A stretch of DNA of 64,000 nucleotides from Streptomyces roseifaciens (GTDB lineage: Bacteria; Actinomycetota; Actinomycetes; Streptomycetales; Streptomycetaceae): NCBI RefSeq assembly GCF_001445655.1, contig NZ_LNBE01000003.1, positions 2,514,122 through 2,578,121 on the forward strand. Reading direction: 5' to 3'. Each line of letters starts with the position of its first letter. Positions within the stretch are counted from its first letter, which is position 1. The notes under the pieces are model-generated. The model did no database searches. It saw nothing but the letters and a program-made list of their open reading frames with translations, and was not told the DNA's origin. A program made the translations under genes and the position numbers. Below, in pieces: positions 48,834-57,500 of the stretch.

Positions 48834-49218
48834 ATGACGAACACGACCATCGCGCTCCCGACGCTGCTGCGCCTCACCGACCCCGGCCTGCGCGAGCAGC
48901 TGGAGGCGCTCCCCGCCTCGGCAGCACTGATCGGCATCCAGGGATCCTGCGCCGGGTCGGCCCCGTCCACCAGTTCCGCCATGCGCGCCTGCGCCATCAC
49001 CTCGCCGTCGGCCCACCCGTCTGCCTGGTCCGCGTACTGCTCCGACACGGTCTGACTCTTCGCACCTGGCGTAGCCACCCACCTCCTGCAGGTCGCTACG
49101 TTGCCCAGGCTCTCCTGCTCCATCCCTGAAGGCCTGCACCAGCGAATCGCTCGGATTCACGGGCCGTGGCTTGACCCGCGTTCAGACGTGGCGTGAGGGT
49201 TGCCTGACAGGCCGGCGG
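48834..49218. other. Gap before the RiPP locus
   Basis: A plus-strand frame from 48834 begins MTNTTIALPTLLRLTDPGLR with a fair ribosome site but loses coding character after about 45 codons, and a minus-strand frame opposite it is equally weak. Probably another remnant. Nothing else seen. Confidence 0.35.
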
Positions 49219-50004
49219 CTATCGACGGGCCATGTGAGCGGCTGGAGGACCCGCGTGGGTCTGCGTGCTCCGGACGGCCAATGGGCCGTGCAGACCGGCA
49301 CTCACGGCCCGCGCTGTCTGCGCGACGGCGCGGCCCAGCTGCCGCATGTCGCACGACGGGTCGACCATGGCGCACAGTGCCCCGACGACCCCACCACCCG
49401 CCGCTATCACGGGTGCGGCCACACAGCACACGCCCGGTACCAGCTCCTCCCGGTCCAGAGCCACCCCGCTGTCCCGGATGGCGGACGCCTCCCGGTGCCA
49501 GGATTCCGGGAGAGGGTCCAGGGGTACCCCGGGCGGTGCTGTAGCCACCACCAGCTTCCCCGCCGCGGCATGCCACGGCCATGTGGCTCCCGGTCGTATA
49601 GGGGCCAGGTGTTCCACCATGCCGGCCACCCCCAGGACCGCCATCGTCCGGCCTTCCCACAGCACGCATAACCCGACCGAGGCTCCGGTAACGCCGGACA
49701 GCCGCTGCATCGGCCCGTTCGACGCCGCCCGTAAACCCGGATGCGGCTGCCAGCCCGTCCCCAGGCGGAAGAGCCGTGGCCCCATCCGGTAACCATGGCC
49801 GTGGTGTTCGACGACTCCGAGCCCGGCGAGTTGCTCCAGCAGCCGATAGGCTGTCGTCTTCGGCAGCCCGCTGCGTGCCGCCAGCGCGGTCAGCCCCGCC
49901 TCCCCGGTCGCTTCCACGGCTTCCAGGAGGGCGAACGCCCCCTCGAGGACTCCGCGCCCACGAGACGGCGCGCCACCGGACTCCTCGCCCTCGCAGGTGA
50001 TCAT
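49219..50004 (-). CDS. IclR-family transcriptional regulator
   Basis: 261 residues from the ATG preceded by GGGGGAGGAG. The winged helix-turn-helix occupies residues 18-75 (GVLEGAFALLEAVEATGEAG, LTALAARSGLPKTTAYRLLE, QLAGLGVVEHHGHGYRMGPR). The C-terminal ligand domain contains LAPIRPGATWPWHAAAGKLV and a cysteine-bearing effector loop (ELVPGVCCVAAPVIAAGGGV). It is divergent from the radical SAM gene with 301 bp between starts, and is the only regulator beside the RiPP genes, so local control is plausible. IclR proteins may repress or activate; the ligand is unknown. Confidence 0.9.
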   Translation of the reverse strand: MITCEGEESGGAPSRGRGVLEGAFALLEAVEATGEAGLTALAARSGLPKTTAYRLLEQLAGLGVVEHHGHGYRMGPRLFRLGTGWQPHPGLRAASNGPMQRLSGVTGASVGLCVLWEGRTMAVLGVAGMVEHLAPIRPGATWPWHAAAGKLVVATAPPGVPLDPLPESWHREASAIRDSGVALDREELVPGVCCVAAPVIAAGGGVVGALCAMVDPSCDMRQLGRAVAQTARAVSAGLHGPLAVRSTQTHAGPPAAHMARR

Positions 50005-50305
50005 CAGTGATCTCCTCCCCCTCGGTGCCAAGTCAATCCCACGGCGATAAACGCTCCATAAATTTGGTGTTTTCTCGTTCGCGCGTGTCGAAGATCTCTG
50101 GAAAATGTCAGATCCGCCGCGGCGGAGCACGGATGCATGGGCCTGTCTTGGGCGAAATTTCCATGTGGGTGCAAGATCGGTGCTCTCCGGCTCCGGTCCG
50201 CTCAGCGGAACACTGCTTGCCCGAGTATTTCTTCGATGCCACGGTATCCGCAGCGTGAGACCGGACCGACAGCTCGCACCGCGTATGGTCGACTTGGAGG
50301 CAGAC

Positions 50306-51694
50306 GTGCCCGCACCTGTTCAGCCGAAGGACGGTACTTATGTCCCGTCCCGGTACCTGAGCCTTTCTCACCAGGACGACGGGGCACTGGTGGTGCATTG
50401 CGCCCGCACTGGCGCCGTCGGTGTGGTGCCCGTCGAGGACGCGGAGCGTGCGCGCAGAGCTCTGGTCGCCAACCAGGTGACGACGGGGCCATTTACCGGC
50501 GTACTTCAAGATCTCGTCTACGGTGGATTTCTCGTACCACAGGGCACTGACGAGACCGCGCTCGTGCACAACCAGTACGTCAGTCGGTACATGGATCGCA
50601 GTCTGCATTTGATCGTGATGCCGACGGAACAGTGCAACTTCCGCTGCATTTACTGCTACGAGTCATTTCTGCGCGGAGAGATGGCTCCTGAGTTGCAGGA
50701 GGGCCTTAAGCGCTTTGTGGCCGATCGGAAGGATCTGGAGCACCTCTACCTCTCGTGGTTCGGAGGTGAACCACTGCTTGCCGCTGAGACGGTGGTCCGG
50801 CTCACCGACCACTTCCGCCGGTACACGGAGGGCCACGGCATCGAGTTCTACCCTCTCGCCACCACCAACGGCTACTTGCTTACCCCGGAGTACGCTGACC
50901 GCGTCATCCCCGCTGGCCTGACGCGATTTCAGATCACGCTCGACGGCCCCGAGCACGAGCACGACAAGCGACGGATAGGAGCCAAGGGCGAGCCCACCTT
51001 CGCACGTATCTGGAACAATCTCGGATACCTGCACCGTTCGGATCACGATTTCAAAGTCGTCCTCAGGCACAACTTCGACCCGGCAGGTCTGCCGAAGATG
51101 GCGGACTTCCTCGGGATGCTCAAGGATGAGTTCGGCGGAGACCCGCGATTCGCTGTTCAAATGGAAGCGATCGGCCGCTGGGGTGGCGCCAATGACGCCT
51201 CACTCGACGTGTGTGAAGACCGGGCTCTGGTAGAGGCAGTGCGCCAGTCCCGGCGACTCACCGTAGAGGCAGGATTCCGGGACGTTCATGCCCTTCCCGG
51301 AATGCAGCCGAACGGCTATGTCTGCTACGCCGCGAACCCGAAGTCATTCGTGATCGGATCGGACGGAAAAGTTTACAAGTGTACCGTGGAGCTCGACTAT
51401 CACGATCGGAACATCGTCGGCCAGCTGCATCCAGATGGCCGCATGGACCTCGACTGGAAGAAGATGGCCCTGTGGTGTGAGACCGATGGCATGGAAGAGG
51501 GAAAGAAGTGCACGAGTTGCTACTTCAGCCCCACGTGCCACGGTGCCATCTGCCCGAAGGAATGGATGGAAGAGCCTGAGTGTGCCTGCCCCACGGGTAA
51601 GCGCTTCATCAAGGAATCTCTCACCCTCATCCGTGCCGAGAGCCTGTTCAACGTGCCGGACACGGCTCCAACTGCCCACTGCCCTAAAGGCTGA
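50306..51694 (+). CDS. Radical SAM/SPASM peptide maturase
   Basis: 462 residues from the GTG that has GGAGG five bases upstream; the frame is open to 50105 but that part does not look coding. Residues 1-100 form a precursor-binding-type N-terminal region. CNFRCIYC (Cys110, 114, 117) binds the SAM-cleaving 4Fe-4S cluster, and WFGGEPLL and ATTNGYLL are radical SAM core motifs. The C-terminal SPASM domain supplies Cys340 and Cys359 (GYVCYAANPKSFVIGSDG ... YKC), Cys391 and the run CTSCYFSPTCHGAIC ... CACPTGK for two auxiliary clusters. Such enzymes make C-C, C-S or C-N links in ribosomal peptides. The adjacent 24-residue peptide gene is its probable substrate. G/C at third positions looks lower than in flanking genes. 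Confidence 0.9.
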   Translation: MPAPVQPKDGTYVPSRYLSLSHQDDGALVVHCARTGAVGVVPVEDAERARRALVANQVTTGPFTGVLQDLVYGGFLVPQGTDETALVHNQYVSRYMDRSLHLIVMPTEQCNFRCIYCYESFLRGEMAPELQEGLKRFVADRKDLEHLYLSWFGGEPLLAAETVVRLTDHFRRYTEGHGIEFYPLATTNGYLLTPEYADRVIPAGLTRFQITLDGPEHEHDKRRIGAKGEPTFARIWNNLGYLHRSDHDFKVVLRHNFDPAGLPKMADFLGMLKDEFGGDPRFAVQMEAIGRWGGANDASLDVCEDRALVEAVRQSRRLTVEAGFRDVHALPGMQPNGYVCYAANPKSFVIGSDGKVYKCTVELDYHDRNIVGQLHPDGRMDLDWKKMALWCETDGMEEGKKCTSCYFSPTCHGAICPKEWMEEPECACPTGKRFIKESLTLIRAESLFNVPDTAPTAHCPKG

Positions 51695-51716
51695 CATTGC
51701 ACCTTAGGGCAGTGGG
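51675..51716 (+). terminator. Perfect 13-bp hairpin at the maturase/peptide gene junction
   Basis: CCCACTGCCCTAA pairs exactly with TTAGGGCAGTGGG across a 16-base loop that contains the maturase stop codon. It could act as a terminator or attenuator separating low maturase expression from the downstream peptide gene, or as an mRNA-stabilising 3' structure. Confidence 0.75.
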
Positions 51717-51839
51717 GGCTGCCTTCCTTGGAAAGTCCATCCGAAGCCGGAAGGCCCCTCCTCGCCAGCAGCAAGACAACCTTGCTGCCCGTGCCTGCGC
51801 ATGGTTGGCGGGGCATGAGAAGCGAGAGGAGGTGACGAC

Positions 51840-51914
51840 ATGACCTGGATCTCCAAGCCCACCACGGACTACCGCAAGCGCGAGGTGGACGACAACAACT
51901 GCAACGGCTGCTGA
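51840..51914 (+). CDS. RiPP precursor peptide, 24 aa, C-terminal CNGC
   Basis: A short frame with a very strong ribosome site (AGAGGAGG, seven bases before the ATG), lying between the maturase and the flavoprotein genes. The peptide starts MTWISKPTTDYRK, has an acidic and basic middle (REVDD) and ends NNCNGC. The last residue is Cys, the residue that LanD-type flavoproteins decarboxylate, and the CxxC end resembles that of cypemycin (CLVC). The aromatic residues Trp3 and Tyr11 are possible sites for radical crosslinks (WIS, YRK). It is too short to have a separate long leader, so part of the N-terminus must act as recognition sequence. Identification as precursor rests on context. Confidence 0.82.
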   Translation: MTWISKPTTDYRKREVDDNNCNGC

Positions 51915-51991
51915 CAGTGACCGGGGCGGCGGGGAGAGTCGATCCCCGCCGCCCTGACCGCAGCCCTCCCCCTCCAACTACCGGAGCGGAC

Positions 51992-52666
51992 ATGATTACC
52001 TCCCTTCCGTGCGAACGGCTGCTCCTCGGAGTGAGCGGCTCCATCCACGCGGTGCACTTGCCTCAGTACCTCACCCAGCTACGACGCGAGTTTGCCCAGG
52101 AGATCCGCGTCATCATGACGGACACGGCAACGCGGATGATCTCACCGTCCGTTGTCCGTACCTACGTGGAAGAGCCCGTCTTCACCGACCTCATGGGGAC
52201 CGACGCGCTACCCAGCCCGCACATCCGTCTCACTCGCTGGGCGCAACTGTTCGCGATACTGCCCGCAACAGCCGGCATCCTCGCCAAGGCCGCTCACGGC
52301 ATCGCGGACGACCTGCTCTCCACGGCGATTCTGGCCAGTCCCCGACCTGTCGTCTTCGGCCCTGCGATGAATCCTTCCATGTGGGAGAAGTCAGCCGTGC
52401 AGCGGAACGTCGAGCGACTTCGTAAGGATGGGCACTACCTTCTGCCCATGCAGGAAATCACCTCGGTTACCACAGGTGAATTCGACACGGGGCTGGGTCC
52501 TGTACCGGAGACCGCGCTGACGCATCTGTGGCACGTATGGATGCGGCGCATGAGAGACGAGTACTGGGAGGAGGCCGTCGCGACCCCGGCCGCCACCCCG
52601 GCCGCAGCCAAGAACCTTCCCCTCCTCACCGCCGGCCGTGCGCCCGACTCCTCGGCCACCGAATGA
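51992..52666 (+). CDS. HFCD-family flavoprotein (LanD-like peptidyl-cysteine decarboxylase)
   Basis: 224 residues. It has the homo-oligomeric flavin cysteine decarboxylase signature: LLLGVSGSIHAVHLP (FMN phosphate loop), the catalytic His77 in SPHIRLTRWA, LPATAGILAKAAHGIADDLL, and PAMNPSMWEKSAVQRN (124-139; PxMNxxMW motif that grips the substrate Cys). This places it with EpiD, MrsD, CypD and TvaF, which oxidatively decarboxylate a C-terminal cysteine to an enethiol. The free enethiol can close an aminovinyl-cysteine-type ring. The last 40 residues are Ala/Pro-rich and variable. It overlaps the exporter start by four bases. Confidence 0.9.
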   Translation: MITSLPCERLLLGVSGSIHAVHLPQYLTQLRREFAQEIRVIMTDTATRMISPSVVRTYVEEPVFTDLMGTDALPSPHIRLTRWAQLFAILPATAGILAKAAHGIADDLLSTAILASPRPVVFGPAMNPSMWEKSAVQRNVERLRKDGHYLLPMQEITSVTTGEFDTGLGPVPETALTHLWHVWMRRMRDEYWEEAVATPAATPAAAKNLPLLTAGRAPDSSATE

Positions 52667-53922
52667 CCACCTCGGCGTCCGACCGGCAGGCACCGACCGC
52701 ACTCGGTCCCGGATTCCGCGTGTTCTGGGGATCCTGCGCAGTCTCGCTCGCCGGCGACGCCCTGCGCGGCATCACAGTGATCCTGTGGCTCTACACCGCA
52801 TGGGGCGGCTCGGCACGAGCCGTGGCGCTGGGCGTACTGTTCGAACGACTCCCCACCCTCGTCGTCGGCCCCGCCATGGGAGTCCTCGCCGACCGGTACG
52901 ATCGCAAACAAGTCCTCATCGTCAGCAACGTGGCACGCGCGGCGGGCAGCGGCGCCATCCTATGGGCGATGCTCTGTGGCTCGGTCCCGCTGGTACTGGG
53001 GGCTCTAGCTGCCTCGGCGATCGCAGGCAGCGCAGGCTCGGCGGCGCGGGGCGCGATGCTGCCACAGCTGGTGGCCAAGGCCGCACTGATACGCGCCAAC
53101 AGCACCATGACAACGACCGAGCAGGTCAGCTACATCCTGGGGCCACTCCTCGGAGCCCTGCTATACAGCAAGTCAGGCCCTGCTGTGGCACTGACGGCCG
53201 ATGCCGTCAGCTTTGTGGCAGCCGCGTTGCTCCAGCGCAGGCTCCCTTCCCAGCCGGTGGCGCGACGTGCGACGGCAAGTGACCGGGGGAGGGAGGAGGT
53301 GACGGACCGAGACTTGGCGGCCACCGGACTACGAGTCGGCGTTCGGGCCCTGCTGGACAGCCGCGACCGCACCCTGGCCGTCGCCCTGGGGACGTACTTG
53401 TGCGTGGTACTGCAGGCAGGAATAAACAACACGGTGCTCGTCGCCTTCCTGCCTGCCGCACTGAACCGCCCAGAAGGCGACGTCGCTCTGTTCAGCCTGA
53501 CGAACGGCGTGGCCCAAGTCCTCGTCGCGGGGCTGCTCATCGGTTTCGCGGCGCGACTGGCGCCAGTCGCCGCGTTGTCCCTGTCGGCCTGGGTGATGGT
53601 ATGCGGAGGATGGGTACTCGCCGGCTCCATGAGCCTGTACATGGCCCTGGCGGGGGTGCTGATCATCGCCCTGGCCAGCGCTCCACTCCAGGTCAGCTTC
53701 ACCACGTTGCGGCAGACGCGGGTCCCCGACGTCCTCCAGGGTCGGGCCACCGGACTGGTCAGCACACTGTCCGGCGCCGCGTTCCTCGTGGCTTCTCAGG
53801 GAGGAGCATGGCTGGCGGATCATGCTGGCCCACGGGCCAGCCTGGTGGGCTCGGCGGGAGCACTGACCACCGGGGCACTCCTCACCTTGCTCCTGCGACG
53901 TGCGGCCGGCCATGCACCCTGA
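52663..53922 (+). CDS. MFS exporter of the RiPP locus (12 TM)
   Basis: 419 residues with 12 predicted helices. Helix 1 contains FWGSCAVSLAGDALRGITVI, and loop 2-3 has GVLADRYDRKQVL (motif A form GxLADRxxRK), typical of the MFS group of macrolide and peptide exporters such as enterobactin exporter EntS. The ATG overlaps the stop of the flavoprotein gene (ATGA), so it is translated with the pathway and likely exports the modified peptide and protects the producer. No peptidase or ABC exporter was found, in keeping with a short precursor. Confidence 0.88.
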   Translation: MTTSASDRQAPTALGPGFRVFWGSCAVSLAGDALRGITVILWLYTAWGGSARAVALGVLFERLPTLVVGPAMGVLADRYDRKQVLIVSNVARAAGSGAILWAMLCGSVPLVLGALAASAIAGSAGSAARGAMLPQLVAKAALIRANSTMTTTEQVSYILGPLLGALLYSKSGPAVALTADAVSFVAAALLQRRLPSQPVARRATASDRGREEVTDRDLAATGLRVGVRALLDSRDRTLAVALGTYLCVVLQAGINNTVLVAFLPAALNRPEGDVALFSLTNGVAQVLVAGLLIGFAARLAPVAALSLSAWVMVCGGWVLAGSMSLYMALAGVLIIALASAPLQVSFTTLRQTRVPDVLQGRATGLVSTLSGAAFLVASQGGAWLADHAGPRASLVGSAGALTTGALLTLLLRRAAGHAP

Positions 53923-54562
53923 GCTGTGCCGCACCGCCCTACCAGCGCTGGGCGAGTGAGTGGCCGCCGCTGGTCTCGTCCTCGTTCACTACGCCGACCC
54001 GGCGACCGCCCGCGAACTGACTGTGGGTTCTGGCAGTGCGCCGCTTCGCCCGGCACCTGCGCCGCCGCTGACCGCCCCGGAGGGCGGGGTTCGAGGTGGC
54101 CCCGGCCGCGGCGGCCACCTCGGCGACCGGCCGGGGCGGGGCCAGGCGACAGACTGCGAGGGTGAGCACCGCGATCCCCCGCCCACACGCCCGCCCTTGG
54201 GCGTGGCCGTCGCGCCCTGATCTCCACCGACGACGACACCGACCAGCAGTCGCCCGCCGCCCGCGCAGCCCCCGCCGCCGTCCAGGCCGTCCCCTTCCCC
54301 CTGGCTGCCCTCACCGGGATCGCCGGCCTGATGGAAGAGCTGGAGCGCCTGGCCGGGGAGGCGTGGGAGGAAGGAAATCAGCAGGCGGCCCAGTCGAGCC
54401 CGGGCTCCGCGAGTGTCTTGTCCGCGGTGAGTTTGGCGTGTCTGGTTTCGGTGTTTGGCTGCACCGAGCACTTCGACCGTGGGGACCGTGTTTTCGTCCG
54501 GGTGGTGCGGCGGCTTGGTCGTCCCGACCGTGACGCCTGTGGACTGCTGCTTAACTGCTTTG
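53923..54562. other. 640-bp gap with remnants
   Basis: Plus-strand pieces such as LVHYADPATARELTVGSGSA (near 53990) and AVQAVPFPLAALTGIAGLME then ELERLAGEAWEEGNQQAA (54280-54390) look like ends of lost proteins, but none has a start or a known domain. The promoter of the AfsR-like gene should lie just before 54563. Confidence 0.4.
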
Positions 54563-57500
54563 ATGGCCATTGAACTGATGCTGCTGTGTCGGGTTTCCTA
54601 TCGTGACCAGGAGGTCACCGCGCCCAGGCTGCGCGGCCTGCTCGCTCTTCTGGCGGGCGAGCTGCGCACGGGGTGCAGCACGGCATTCCTGGTGGACGGC
54701 CTCTGGACGGATGGGGAACCGCAGAATCCGGTTAAGGCGCTGCAGACTCTGGTCGCACGTGCCCGGAGTCTCCTCGGCGCCGACGTGATCGCCAGCACCT
54801 CGACCGGCTATCGCCTCGCGTTGGGTGAGGAGCAGGTCGACAGCTCCGCCGTTCTGCTCCGCGCCGCGGCGGGTGGGGAGCGGCTGCGAGCCGGGGACCT
54901 GGCGGCGGCGCTCACGGAGGCTGAGGCGGGTGTGGCGTTGTGGGGTGCCGACGGCGTGCGGTGCGAGGGGGACGTTCCCGGCGATCCGGTGTCCGCGCTG
55001 CGCGTGGAGCGGGTCCCGGTGTACTGGTCGCTCGTACGGGTCCGTGCCCTGGCCCTGGCGCGGCTCGGCCGCCGGGCCGAGTCGCTCGAACCGCTCACCC
55101 ACCTGATGCGGGAACTGCCGCGGGACGAGGAGGTACTCCTGGAGCTGGTGCGCTGCCAGGCGGCCACCGCGGGCCCCGCCACCGCTCTGGCCACCTACGA
55201 CGCTTACCGCCGCCGGCTGCGCGAGGAACTCGGCGCCGATCCCGGGCCCGCGCTGCAGGGCGTACATCAGGAGCTGCTGCAGGGGGCGGCGCCCGCAATA
55301 CGCAGCGGAGTGTCGCACGATCCCAACCCCTTGCTCGGCCGGGACGCCGACACCGCCGCGGTGGCGGAGCTGATGAGGACCTCCCGGGTCACTTCGATCG
55401 TCGGGCCAGGGGGATTGGGCAAGACCCGCCTCGCGCACGTGGTGAGCCGGGAGGCGGAGCAGCGGGTGGTGCATCTGGTCGGTCTCGCCGGTATCACCAG
55501 CGACGCGGATGTGGCCGGCGAGGTCGCCTCGGCTCTCGGAGTCGGCGAATCGCTGCGCCCCCACACGCTCCCGTCCGCCGTCCCCACCGACGTGCTCACC
55601 GGCATCGCGGGCGCGCTCGGGCCCGGGCCGACGCTGCTGGTCCTCGACAACTGCGAGCACGTGATCCGCGGCGTCGCACAGCTGGTGCAGGCCCTGGTGT
55701 CGGTCGTCCGCGACCTGCGGGTCCTCACCACCAGCCGGGCTCCCCTCGGCATCTCCGCCGAATCGGTGTATCCGCTGCCGGAACTGGATCTGCCGACAAC
55801 TGCCGAACTGTTCGAGCAGCGGGCCCGGGCCGCCCGTCCCGGTGCCGAGCTGCCCACCGGGACGGTGATCGAGCTGTGCCGCCGTCTGGACGGGCTGCCG
55901 CTCGCTGCGGAGCTGGCGGCGGCGCGGGTGAGGGTCATGACGGTCGGTGAGATCAGCCACCGGCTGACGGACCGGTTCGTCCTGCTGCGGAGCGGTGCTC
56001 GAGATGCCCCGCGGCGTCATCGCACACTGCACGCCGTCGTCGACTGGAGCTGGAACCTCCTGGACCCGGCAGGGCAGGCGGCGCTGCGCGCGCTGTCGGT
56101 CTTTCCCAACGGCTTCACGGCGGACGCCGCCCAGCGTCTGCTCGATGACGACGAGCTCTTCGGCGGCCTGTTCCGCGAGGGCCAGGTGCTGGAGGTGCTC
56201 ACGGATCTGGTCGACCAGTCACTGGTCAAGGTGGCGGACACGGCCTCCGGCGCGCGCTTCGCGATGCTGGATACGATACGGGAGTTCTGCACGGCCCAGC
56301 GGGCTCGCTCCGGCGAGGACGACTGCGTGACCCGCCAGTACCTGGCATGGGCGCGCGACTTCGGGATGCGGCATCACGACGCGCTCTTCGGGACCGACCC
56401 CTTCAGGGCCTGGGAGCGGATCAGAGCCGAGCAGGACAACCTCGTCCAGGCGCTGCGGGTCGGCCTCGACCAGGAGGACGGTGCCACGGTCGCGGCCACC
56501 ACCGCGGTGCTCGCGACCCTGTGGACCACGGAGGCCAACTACGCTCGCCTCGTCCCACTCGCCCAGGACGCCGGACCGCTCCTCTCCCACTTCCGGCCCC
56601 GGCCCGACTTCGTCGAGGTCACCCGGACCGCCGCGGCCATGTGCGCCACGAGCCTGTTCCTCGGATTCGGCCCCGGAGCGGCTCGCACCCTCGTCGCCCT
56701 GCGCCGACTGCCGCCGGCATCGCCAAACACCCTGGTCGGAGCTGTCTCGACCGTACTGTGCGCACTGCCCGAACTCCTGGGCCCCGATCACTCGGTGCTG
56801 AACGCCCTGTGCGACCGGGACGAGCCACTGCTCGCCGGCACGGCCAACTGCGCGGCCAGCCTCGTATGGGAGAACGCCTACGACCCGGACCGCGCCCTGT
56901 CGGCGGCCCGCCGGATGCTCGACGCCTTCAAGGAGCTGCGTATCCCGTGGATCCAGGTCATGGCTCCCGCCCGGATGGCCAGACTGTGCCTCCAGGCCGA
57001 GCAGGGACACGAAGCGCTGCACCATCTGCAGTCGGCACTACAGGTCCTGGAGGAGCTCGGCGTCCAGGGTGGTGACCCGATCGGCATCCGCTGGGGCATG
57101 GCGCTCGCCCACCTGCACACCGGCGACCTCGACGAGGCCGAGCACTGGGTGACACAGGCGACGCTGACCCAGCCGCAGGACACGCCGGACCTCCTCTCGC
57201 CCGGCCTTGGAATACGCGCCGAGATCGCACTCGCACGCGGCGACACCGAAACCGGGCTTCACCTGTGGCGCCGGGCCGCCGAAGGAGTACGGAACAGCGC
57301 CGCCGGCCCTGTCTTCGAGCTCGAACTGGACCTCGAACTGAACCTCGAGCCCTGGGTCCTGGAGGTCCAGGCCGTCGCCGTGACCGCCCACGCACGATAC
57401 GGTCGCCTCGACCTCGTCGAGGACCTCACCACCACCCTCCAGGGCCGGCTTCCTGCCCTCCTGGCACCCCGCGCCGCCGCACCGTCCCGGTCAGACAGGG

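Noticed and set aside
47602..49218. Functional integrative element
   Set aside because: No integrase, replication gene or att repeats were found; only fragments remain.
50005..53922. Assignment of the RiPP locus to lanthipeptides or linaridins
   Set aside because: No LanB/C, LanM, LanKC, LinH/LinL or YcaO gene is present; only the LanD-like enzyme is shared.
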